Of a stretch of 64,000 bases of DNA, positions 9,238-16,537 are shown in pieces. The stretch comes from Breoghania corrubedonensis (lineage in GTDB: Bacteria > Pseudomonadota > Alphaproteobacteria > Rhizobiales > Stappiaceae). The stretch covers positions 184,552 through 248,551 of the forward strand of contig NZ_QAYG01000007.1 of NCBI RefSeq assembly GCF_003053845.1, given 5' to 3'. Made by a program: the position numbers and the translations under genes. Under the pieces are notes generated by a model. It made no database searches and was not told the origin of the DNA. It was given only the letters and a program-made list of their open reading frames with translations. Each line of letters opens with the position of its first letter. The stretch's first letter is position 1.

Positions 9238-10560
9238 ATGAAAACCACACTATTGGCCACAGGTCTGGCCACGGCGGTCATCGCCGGCAGCTTCGCCGTC
9301 GCCCCGGCGCAAGCCGAAGACAGCATCTACGTGCCGCTCTTCACCTACCGAACCGGCCCCTATGCCGGCTCCGGCATTCCGATCGCCAACGGCATGGAAG
9401 ACTATTTCGCCATGCTGAACGAGCGCGACGGCGGCATCGGCGGCGTGAAGATCGACTACGACGAGTGCGAGACGGGCTACAACACGCAGAAGGGCGTCGA
9501 GTGCTACGAAAGCGTGAAAGCCAAGAACCCCGTGGTCATCACGCCGTATTCCACCGGCATCACGCTGCAGGTGATCCCGAAGGCCTCGGTCGACCGCATT
9601 CCGGTGCTTTCCATGGCCTACGGCCTTTCGGCCGCCGCCATCGGCAAGACCTTCCCGTGGATCTTCAATGCGCCCGACACCTACTGGGACGGCGCCTCGG
9701 CGATCATCAAGGACATCGCCCGGCGCGAGGGTGGCCTGGACGGGCTGAAGGGCAAGAAGATCGGCTACATCTTCCTCGATGCCGGCTACGGCCGCGAACC
9801 GATCCCGCTGCTGGAGGATCTCGCCAAGAAATACGGCTTCGAGATGACGCAATATCCCGTCGCCGGCAAGGAGATGCAGAACCAGTCCTCGCAATGGCTG
9901 AACGTGCGCCGGGACCGGCCGGACTACATGATCATGTGGGGCTGGGGCGCGATGAACCCGACGGCGGTGAAGGAAGCGACCAAGATCCGCTATTCCATGG
10001 ACAAGTTCTATGGCGTGTGGTGGTCGGGCGGCAACGACGATGCGGCCGCCGGCGGCATGGCCGCCAAGGGCTTCCGCACCCTCAACTTCAACGGCGTGGG
10101 CAAGGACTATCCGGTCATCCAGGACATCAAGAAATATGTCGTCGATGCTGGCAAGAGCCAGGTGGAGCCGGCGAAATTCGCCGACAATCTCTACAACCGC
10201 GGCGTCTACAACGCGATGCTGATCGCCGAGGGCATCCGCTCCGCGCAAGAGCATTCCGGCAAGAAGGTCGTCACGGCCGAGGACGTGCGCAACGGGCTCG
10301 AGGTCATGAACCTGGACGAGAAGCGCATCGCGGACATGGGCATGAAGGATTTCATGGCCCCGCTGAAGATGAGCTGTGAGGACCACAACGGCCACGGCCC
10401 GCTCTACATCGTGGAGTGGGACGGCAAGGACTGGCAGAAGTCGGGCGAATGGTTCGAGCCGATGACGGACGTCGTCCAGCCGTTGCTTGAGGCTGCGGCC
10501 GACGAGTACGTCAAGTCCAATGCCCCCTGGCCGGAGCGCGACGTTCCCTGCGCCAAGTAA
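9238..10560 (+). CDS. Periplasmic substrate-binding protein of the Liv-type ABC transporter
   Basis: The protein has 440 residues with an N-terminal signal peptide (KTT, hydrophobic stretch, APAQA cleavage after about residue 26). The mature part is a type I periplasmic binding protein: it opens with a ligand-pocket strand containing YRTGPYAGSG and continues with alternating alpha/beta segments. ATG 9238 follows AGGGAGGAAACA, a strong ribosome binding site; the longer upstream frame would destroy the signal peptide. It delivers ligand to LivHM. Binding proteins of this subgroup often sit beside acyl-CoA ligases, so an organic acid ligand is likely, but the pocket cannot be read from sequence. 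Confidence 0.9.
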   Translation: MKTTLLATGLATAVIAGSFAVAPAQAEDSIYVPLFTYRTGPYAGSGIPIANGMEDYFAMLNERDGGIGGVKIDYDECETGYNTQKGVECYESVKAKNPVVITPYSTGITLQVIPKASVDRIPVLSMAYGLSAAAIGKTFPWIFNAPDTYWDGASAIIKDIARREGGLDGLKGKKIGYIFLDAGYGREPIPLLEDLAKKYGFEMTQYPVAGKEMQNQSSQWLNVRRDRPDYMIMWGWGAMNPTAVKEATKIRYSMDKFYGVWWSGGNDDAAAGGMAAKGFRTLNFNGVGKDYPVIQDIKKYVVDAGKSQVEPAKFADNLYNRGVYNAMLIAEGIRSAQEHSGKKVVTAEDVRNGLEVMNLDEKRIADMGMKDFMAPLKMSCEDHNGHGPLYIVEWDGKDWQKSGEWFEPMTDVVQPLLEAAADEYVKSNAPWPERDVPCAK

Positions 10561-10599
10561 AGGCGTGGTGGCCGCAGACCTGGCGGCAAACACGATGCG

Positions 10600-10631
10600 T
10601 CCCCCTCCCCCTTGAGGGGAGGGGCTAGGGG
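10600..10631. repeat. Short GC-rich palindrome between the binding-protein gene and livF
   Basis: CCCCCTCCCCC followed by TTGAGGGGAGGGGC forms a strong imperfect hairpin 40-70 bases after the binding-protein stop. It matches the CCCTCTCCC-type short palindromes of alphaproteobacterial intergenic DNA, and a related one lies at 22909-22929. No T-tract follows, so it is better read as an mRNA-stabilising or attenuating stem than as a terminator, fitting high expression of the binding protein relative to livF. Confidence 0.5.
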
Positions 10632-10709
10632 CGGTGACACGCACCGCGCCGGCGGCTCACCCGCGACACGAATGGGAAAGGCCTGAAGGCCACGACAGGA
10701 TCGGCACAG

Positions 10710-11564
10710 ATGACCAGCCAGACGATACAGGCGCACCGCGAAGCCCACGCTGAAGCCCCGGCCGAGACCATCCTCGCGCTCAACAATATCGAGGTGATCT
10801 ACGACCGGGTGATCCTGGTGCTGAAGGGCGTGTCGCTCACCGTGCCGAAGGGCGGTATCGTGGCGCTGCTTGGCGCCAATGGTGCCGGCAAGACGACGAC
10901 GCTGAAAGCCATCTCCAATCTTCTGCGCGCCGAGCGCGGCGACGTCACCAAGGGCAATATCCGCTTCCACGGCAAGGAGGTGCAGGCGCTTTCGCCCAAC
11001 GAACTGGTCCGGCGCGGCTGCATCCAGGTGATGGAGGGGCGGCACTGCTTTGGCCATCTGACAATTGAAGAGAACCTCCTCACCGGCGCCTATACGCGCA
11101 AGGACGGGGCGGGTGCCATCCGCACCAATCTCGAGATGGTCTATTCCTATTTTCCGAGATTGCGTGAACGACGCTCCAGCCAGGCGGGCTACACGTCGGG
11201 CGGCGAACAGCAGATGTGCGCCATCGGCCGGGCGCTGATGTCTAAGCCCGACATGATCCTGCTGGACGAGCCGTCCATGGGGTTGGCGCCGCAGCTCGTG
11301 GAAGAGATCTTCGAGATCGTCAAGGAACTGAATTCGCAGCAGGGCGTGTCGTTCCTGCTGGCCGAACAGAACACCAACGTGGCACTGAAATACGCCACCT
11401 ACGGCTACATTCTGGAGGCCGGCCGCATCGTGCTGGACGGCGCGGCCTCGGCGCTGCGCGAGAACGAGGACGTGAAGGAATTCTACCTCGGCGTCGCGGG
11501 CGAGGGGCGGCGGTCGTTCAAATCGGTCAAGCACTACAAGCGGCGCAAGCGCTGGCTTGCGTGA
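10710..11564 (+). CDS. livF: Branched-chain amino acid type ABC transporter, ATP-binding protein LivF
   Basis: This 284-residue ATPase has the Walker A motif GANGAGKT at residues 55-62, the signature SGGEQQMCAIGRAL near 167-180, the Walker B with DEPSMGLAP, and the switch segment LAEQN. It is the second ATPase of the transporter, lying 150 bases after the binding-protein gene. It has an N-terminal extension of about 20 residues and a basic C-terminal tail (KRRKR) beyond the usual 235-240-residue LivF core; such extensions are common in the aromatic-acid subgroup. The repeat element at 11586 follows directly. Confidence 0.9.
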   Translation: MTSQTIQAHREAHAEAPAETILALNNIEVIYDRVILVLKGVSLTVPKGGIVALLGANGAGKTTTLKAISNLLRAERGDVTKGNIRFHGKEVQALSPNELVRRGCIQVMEGRHCFGHLTIEENLLTGAYTRKDGAGAIRTNLEMVYSYFPRLRERRSSQAGYTSGGEQQMCAIGRALMSKPDMILLDEPSMGLAPQLVEEIFEIVKELNSQQGVSFLLAEQNTNVALKYATYGYILEAGRIVLDGAASALRENEDVKEFYLGVAGEGRRSFKSVKHYKRRKRWLA

Positions 11565-11585
11565 GGGGCCGGAAGAAAGAGAAAC

Positions 11586-11776
11586 GGAGCGGCTTTGCCG
11601 CGCTTGCCTGCGCTGGATCCCGGATCAGCGGTCGGCTTCGCCTCCCTTGTCCGGAATGAGGGAGTATGTGGTACCGGCTTCAACTCAGCCCCTCGCTCCT
11701 CATTCCGGGCGGTCTGCAGCGAAGCTGCATGGCCAGACCCGGAATCCAGCGCGAGCGAGCGCGGCAAAGCCGCTCC
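11586..11776. repeat. Dispersed mirror-type intergenic repeat, copy 2
   Basis: This 191-base element has the same layout as 3411-3598: GGAGCGGC at the left end, GCCGCTCC at the right, with GGATCCCGGATC mirrored by GACCCGGAATCC and TCCGGAATGAGG mirrored by CTCATTCCGG. The shared blocks are close to identical while the centre differs, which suggests selection or recent copying of the arms. It occupies most of the 297-base gap between livF and the RNase gene. Confidence 0.75.
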
Positions 11777-11861
11777 ATTCCTCTTTCTTCCCGACATGCT
11801 CCTGCAATGCGGCGTCCCGTAGTATGCTTTTACCGTTCCGGGGGTGGCCGAGGGAGGTTTC

Positions 11862-12890
11862 ATGACGATCCGCATTTTCGCAATCCTTGCGGCCGCGCTG
11901 CTGGCCTTGCCGTTTTCCGCCCGCGCCGAGATCCCGCTTGAGGGCAGCTTCATTGCCCGTCAGGTCTGCCCGGCGACGCAGAACATCAAGGCCGGCGACA
12001 ATCCCGGCAAGGTGATGACCGAGGTCGACCGGGCCTATCCGATCCTTGCCAAGAACCGGGAGAAGGCGACGCATTTCTGGATCGTCACCAAGGGGCCGGA
12101 GCCGGTCCGGCGGTGGGTTGCGGTCGCGTGCGGCGATCATGTGATGCCGCCCGACAGCGCCGCCGGCACCGACAGCGCTGCCGGCACCGATAGTGCCGGG
12201 ACACAGGCCGATACCGGCAATGTCGCGCCTCCGCCTCAGGATCAGCTCGAGAGCCTGCTGGCGGTGAGCTGGGAACCTGCCTTCTGCCAGACGCATCAGA
12301 GCAAGCCCGAATGCGAAAGCCAGACGGCGGATCGCTTCGATGCCACCCACCTGTCGCTGCACGGCCTGTGGCCGCAGCCCATCGGCAACTTCTATTGCGG
12401 CGTTCCGGCCGACCAGAAGGCGCTCGACGAAGCCAAGCGGTACAAGGAGCTGACCGCGCTCGATCTCTCCGCCGCAACCCGCGCGGCGCTGGCGCGTGCC
12501 ATGCCCGGCATGCAGTCCCTGTTGCAGCGCCACGAATGGACCAAGCACGGAAGCTGCTTCGCCAATTCGGATCAGGACAGCTATTTCCGGATTTCGCTCG
12601 TCCTGGTGGAGGCGCTGAACGCCTCGTCGGTGCGCGACCTGCTGGCCGCCAATATCGGCAAGCGGGTTTCGGCTTCTGCGATCCGCAACGCCTTCGACGA
12701 TGCCTTCGGCGAAGGGGCCGGCACGCGGGTCGCCCTCCATTGCTCCGGCGCGCTCCTCGGCGAATTGCGGATCGCGCTTCGCGGCGATGCCACGAAAGAG
12801 GCGCTTGCCGATCTTATCCACGCCGCGCATCCGCTCCCGGCCTCGGCAAGCGACTGCGATGGCGGGCTGGTCGACCCTGCCGGCTTTTGA
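11862..12890 (+). CDS. Secreted ribonuclease T2 family protein
   Basis: The protein has 342 residues with a clear signal peptide (cleavage near ARA, residue 22), so it acts in the periplasm or outside. Both catalytic segments of RNase T2 are present: CAS-I as LSLHGLWPQ with the catalytic histidine near residue 167, and CAS-II as EWTKHGSC with its histidine near 229. T2 enzymes cleave single-stranded RNA through 2',3'-cyclic phosphates. An N-terminal part of about 80 residues precedes a short linker with three DSAAGT-type repeats (about 12149-12205), after which the T2 domain begins. ATG 11862 follows AGGGAGG. It shares direction with the transporter but has its own gap, so operon membership is doubtful. 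Confidence 0.88.
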   Translation: MTIRIFAILAAALLALPFSARAEIPLEGSFIARQVCPATQNIKAGDNPGKVMTEVDRAYPILAKNREKATHFWIVTKGPEPVRRWVAVACGDHVMPPDSAAGTDSAAGTDSAGTQADTGNVAPPPQDQLESLLAVSWEPAFCQTHQSKPECESQTADRFDATHLSLHGLWPQPIGNFYCGVPADQKALDEAKRYKELTALDLSAATRAALARAMPGMQSLLQRHEWTKHGSCFANSDQDSYFRISLVLVEALNASSVRDLLAANIGKRVSASAIRNAFDDAFGEGAGTRVALHCSGALLGELRIALRGDATKEALADLIHAAHPLPASASDCDGGLVDPAGF

Positions 12891-13095
12891 CGGGGAGCGG
12901 TCCCCGGGGATGGGGACAGGTCCCGCAGTGGCGTGGGGATAACCTGCTTCCCGGTCGAACCGGAAGAAGAGTGGCGGGGAGGCCGGAGACTTTTGAACCG
13001 GATTTGCATTTTCGGGAAATGCGAAGCGGATTCGAGGGAAATTCGATAAAAATGTTAAAGCATTCAAAATGGTGCCGGAGGACCGATACAACGTC

Positions 13096-14337
13096 ATGAC
13101 CGACATGTTCGACACGCGCGAGACGCGCGATCCAGACGAACGCGAAGCCGAGCTTTTCCGCCGTCTTCCGGGCCATCTGGCGAAGGCGATCTCCGCCGCG
13201 CCGGGTCTTGCGTCCCATCTCGATGGCGTGGATCCGGCCACGGTCACCTCGCGCGCGGGACTGGCGAGACTTCCCGTTCTGAGGAAGTCGCAACTGATGG
13301 CGGCGCAGAAGGCCAATCCGCCCTTCGGCGGCTTCGTCGCGATGGGCCGGGCGCCGGAACGCGTCTTCCTGTCACCGGGTCCGGTCTTCGAGCCGCAAAG
13401 CGCCGGCGCCGATCCCTGGGGCGCCGCCCGCGCGCTGTTTGCCGCCGGTTTCCGGCCGGGCGACGTGGTCCACAATTCCTTCGCCTATCACATGACGCCC
13501 GGCGGCTTCATTCTGGATCTGGGCGCCCGGGCGCTGGGCTGCACGATTTTTCCCGCCGGCACCGGCAACAGCGAGACCCAGGCGGAGGCAATGGCCGTCT
13601 TGCGTCCGCGTGGCTGGTGCGGCACGCCGGACTTTCTCAAGGTGATCCTCGACAAGGCGGTCGAGCTCGGGCTCGACTGTTCGTCGGTGAAAGTGGCGCA
13701 GGTTTCCGGCGGCGCGCTGTTTCCCTCGTTGCGCGACGAATACACGGCCCGCGGCATCGCCGTCACACAATGCTACGCGACCGCTGATCTCGGTGTCGTC
13801 GCCTACGAGACGGAAGCCGGCAAGGGCGTTGTTCTCAATGAAGATTTCATTCTGGAAATCGTCCGTCCGGGAACCGGCGATCCGGTGGCGCCAGGCGAGG
13901 TCGGCGAGATCGTGGTCACCAGCTTCAACGCCTCCTATCCGCTGGTGCGCTTTGGCACGGGAGACCTTTCCAAGGTGCTCGACGAGCGCTCTCCATGTGG
14001 GCGTACCAATACGCTCATCGCCGGTTGGATGGGCCGCGCGGACCAGCGGACCAAGGTCAAGGGCATGTTCGTCGATCCCGAGCAGGTGGCCGCCATCGTG
14101 CGCAGGCATAGCGAGATCGGCCGGGCCCGTCTGATCGTCGCGCGCGCCGGTGAGCAGGATGTGCTGAGCCTGAAAATTGAAGTGGATCAAGGAGGTGGCG
14201 CGCCGGCCGGTCTCGCGGATGCCGTCGCCGGCAGCTTGCGCGAGGTGACTAAGCTCGGCGGGCGGGTCGAGCCTGTCGCCCCCGGCAGCCTGCCCAACGA
14301 CGGCAAGGTGATCGAGGATGCGCGCGACTACGCCTGA
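13096..14337 (+). CDS. Phenylacetate-CoA ligase-like AMP-binding protein, lacking the usual P-loop
   Basis: This 413-residue protein is related to PaaK (COG1541). The C-terminal half is well conserved: YPLVRFGTGDLS followed by the hinge and GWMGRADQRTKVKG. The normal SSGTTGKP-type P-loop is not visible; the equivalent region near residue 95 reads LSPGPVFEPQSAG. This subgroup is known in alphaproteobacteria beside Liv transporters and may use a variant loop. The expected role is activation of an aryl-acetate to its CoA thioester. ATG 13096 was chosen from the family N-terminus; GGAGGA lies 13 bases upstream, longer than ideal, and an ATG nine codons earlier is possible. Its 3' end overlaps the convergent kinase gene by 10 bases. 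Confidence 0.8.
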   Translation: MTDMFDTRETRDPDEREAELFRRLPGHLAKAISAAPGLASHLDGVDPATVTSRAGLARLPVLRKSQLMAAQKANPPFGGFVAMGRAPERVFLSPGPVFEPQSAGADPWGAARALFAAGFRPGDVVHNSFAYHMTPGGFILDLGARALGCTIFPAGTGNSETQAEAMAVLRPRGWCGTPDFLKVILDKAVELGLDCSSVKVAQVSGGALFPSLRDEYTARGIAVTQCYATADLGVVAYETEAGKGVVLNEDFILEIVRPGTGDPVAPGEVGEIVVTSFNASYPLVRFGTGDLSKVLDERSPCGRTNTLIAGWMGRADQRTKVKGMFVDPEQVAAIVRRHSEIGRARLIVARAGEQDVLSLKIEVDQGGGAPAGLADAVAGSLREVTKLGGRVEPVAPGSLPNDGKVIEDARDYA

Positions 14338-16304
14338 TCGGGCAGGTGCCGGCGGATGATCTGATGGGCCGGAATGTCGATGATGAAATCCGTGCCCGTG
14401 CCCTGTGACGCCGGTTCGGCCCGGATCTCCCATCCGTGTCCCTCGACGATCGATTTGGCGATGGCCAGATTCAGGCTCGTGTCCGGCCCTGCGTGGCGCT
14501 GGGGTGCCGCGAAGGCCTCGAAGATCCTTTCCTCCTTGCCTGGCGGCAGGACGATACCGTTGGCAGGGATCGTCAGGCGGGCGCCGCCATCGGCTTTCGC
14601 CTCCGCCAGGATGCGGACGGTGGCGGGATGGGCCGCGCTGTGTTCGGGCAACGTCTGCGTCAGCAGATTGATGAAGAGCTTGTTCAGCGCATTCGGATCG
14701 CCTGTGACCTGCGGCAGCGGATCGATCGAAACCTGCGCCCCTTCCGACGGGGCGAGCGTTTGAAGAACCTCGTGAAGCAGCTGGTTCAGGTCGATCGGCA
14801 GCCGCAGGAAACTGCGCTGGGTCTCGCGCGTGTAGGTTTGCAGGTCGCTGACGAGCTTGGAGAGCCGGCTGGAGGACCGGCGGATGACAGCCAGCGGTTC
14901 CTGCACAAGCGGATCGTCGTTGTCGCCCAGGGATTCCTCGAGCACGTCGCTGAAGAGGCGGATCTTGCGCAGCGGTTCCTGCAGATCGTGGGCAGCGATG
15001 GCGTTGAAGCGCTTCAGCCCCTCGTTGGTACGCCTCAGGCCTTCGTTGAGGCGAGCGAGCGAACGCTGCGCACGATTGCGGTCCGTCACGTTGTTGAGGA
15101 CGGTAAGCCCGGCGAACGGTCCGGCCTCCGGCTCGGAAAGAGTGGAGGCTTCGACCTCCACCAAAGTTCCGTCGGCGCGGACCATTGTGCGCGGCGCATT
15201 GACCAGCGGCAGCGATGTACGCCCCTCGACGATACCGCGCATCTTCTCGCGATCGGCTTCGGTGAAGAAGGTGAAGAGCTGCTGGCCGATCGCCTCTTCG
15301 CGCGTATAGCCAAGCGTCTTCAACCACATCCGGTTGACATCGGTGATCTTCAGGTCGGAATCGATCGTATGCATCATGATCGGTGAGTTCTGGTAGATGA
15401 AGCGGTACTTCTCTTCGCTCGCCTTCAGTTCTTCGATCTTGCGCCGGCGCAGCAGCGTGTAAGACAGCCATTGTGCCAGAATGCGGATGAGCTGGATGTC
15501 TTCGTTGGTGAACCGGTCCTCGCGTGCCTCCGGCGAGGCGAAGCTCAGCGCACCGTACAGCGATCCGTCCACATAGATCTCGGCGCTCAGAAAGCTCCTT
15601 ACGGGGATGCGCTTTCGAAACGGCGCATCCGCGTGCGGGGTCTTGTCGAGGTCCTCGATGGCGACGATGTTGCCTCTGGAGTGGGTTATCGAGGTGTAGG
15701 CAAGCTTGTGGGGAATCAGGCTGCCTTTTTCGGAAAAATCGTTGTGAACCCGGATCTCGGGGTAGACGCCTTCTTCCGCGTAGCGGCTGATGGTGCCGGT
15801 CGACATGGAAAAATAGGCGTAGCCGATCCGCAGGATGTTCTCGATGATCTCGTCCGTGTCGAGCGAACGGTCGTTGGTGACGCGGATCAATTCCTCAAGC
15901 GTCTCGTTGTAGCGGTATTCTTCGGTCACATCCCAGAACACCAGCAGAACGGTCTCGAGTTCGCCATCGGCGTTGAAATGTCCCGTGCTCTGCCAGATGC
16001 GCCGCCGCTCCCGTCCATGCAGGGTCTGAAGCAGGGCGGGGGAGGTCCAGTGCGCGCAGGAGGGTTTCAACGCTGCGAAACCACGGCGGATGTCCTTCCC
16101 CAGTTCCTTGTCGACGCGATCGTAGACGGACGTGCCCATGACCTGGGCGCGGTTGAGTCCGAATGCCTCGCAATAGGGGATGTTCACATCCAGCAGAAGG
16201 CCGTCCGCCGCCATCAGCGCAGCCGGAAGGGGCAGGTCCTCAAGCGAATCCAGGTGTGACGCATCGTCGTGCGGGAATGGACCGTTCCTGTCGTGATCCA
16301 CCAC
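14328..16304 (-). CDS. PAS-GAF-PAS sensor histidine kinase with degenerate ATPase domain
   Basis: This 658-residue cytoplasmic protein has PAS (about 20-130), GAF (about 140-290), PAS (about 295-410) and HisKA with the H-box AAHDLQEPLRK (His439). The C-terminal ATPase domain is eroded compared with the paralogue at 16538-18484: the N-box has lost its second asparagine (LLTQTLP in place of LVLNALKY), the G1 box reads IPANGIVLP in place of VRDNGSGLP, and the G2 box reads DTSLNLAIA in place of GSGIGLALV. ATP binding is therefore unlikely, although the frame is intact. GTG 16304 is preceded by GAGGA 5 bases upstream. The protein may accept phosphate or heterodimerise with the intact paralogue; that is inference. 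Confidence 0.85.
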   Translation of the reverse strand: MVDHDRNGPFPHDDASHLDSLEDLPLPAALMAADGLLLDVNIPYCEAFGLNRAQVMGTSVYDRVDKELGKDIRRGFAALKPSCAHWTSPALLQTLHGRERRRIWQSTGHFNADGELETVLLVFWDVTEEYRYNETLEELIRVTNDRSLDTDEIIENILRIGYAYFSMSTGTISRYAEEGVYPEIRVHNDFSEKGSLIPHKLAYTSITHSRGNIVAIEDLDKTPHADAPFRKRIPVRSFLSAEIYVDGSLYGALSFASPEAREDRFTNEDIQLIRILAQWLSYTLLRRRKIEELKASEEKYRFIYQNSPIMMHTIDSDLKITDVNRMWLKTLGYTREEAIGQQLFTFFTEADREKMRGIVEGRTSLPLVNAPRTMVRADGTLVEVEASTLSEPEAGPFAGLTVLNNVTDRNRAQRSLARLNEGLRRTNEGLKRFNAIAAHDLQEPLRKIRLFSDVLEESLGDNDDPLVQEPLAVIRRSSSRLSKLVSDLQTYTRETQRSFLRLPIDLNQLLHEVLQTLAPSEGAQVSIDPLPQVTGDPNALNKLFINLLTQTLPEHSAAHPATVRILAEAKADGGARLTIPANGIVLPPGKEERIFEAFAAPQRHAGPDTSLNLAIAKSIVEGHGWEIRAEPASQGTGTDFIIDIPAHQIIRRHLPDQA

Positions 16305-16346
16305 AAGGTCCTCGTTTTCAATGTGCAGGGCCGCCCTGCTTTCCTC

Positions 16347-16397
16347 TAGTGGTACGATCCAGCCGGATGGGAACCATCCGGCTGGATCGTACCACTA
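16347..16397. repeat. Perfect 24-base inverted repeat with 3-base loop
   Basis: The arms at 16347-16370 and 16374-16397 are exact reverse complements, separated only by GAA. The outer part reads TAGTGGTACGATCC and the inner part AGCCGGATGG. It lies in the 233-base gap between the two tandem kinase genes, about 45 bases upstream of the start of the second one in transcription order. No T-run follows on either strand, so it is not a standard terminator. It could be an operator, an RNA hairpin that uncouples the two kinase genes, or an uncharacterised palindromic element. Confidence 0.85.
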
Positions 16398-16537
16398 ACG
16401 CATTGAATCCATGGATAGGATTATCGATGCGGAAGGGAGCCTTCCGCCTCGGTCTATCCACTAGCTACGGTGCTTCCGACGAAGAGAGTGCCGGAGTGCC
16501 TTTTTCTTTTCGTCTCCGACGGCCGGCGCGAGGTCGT

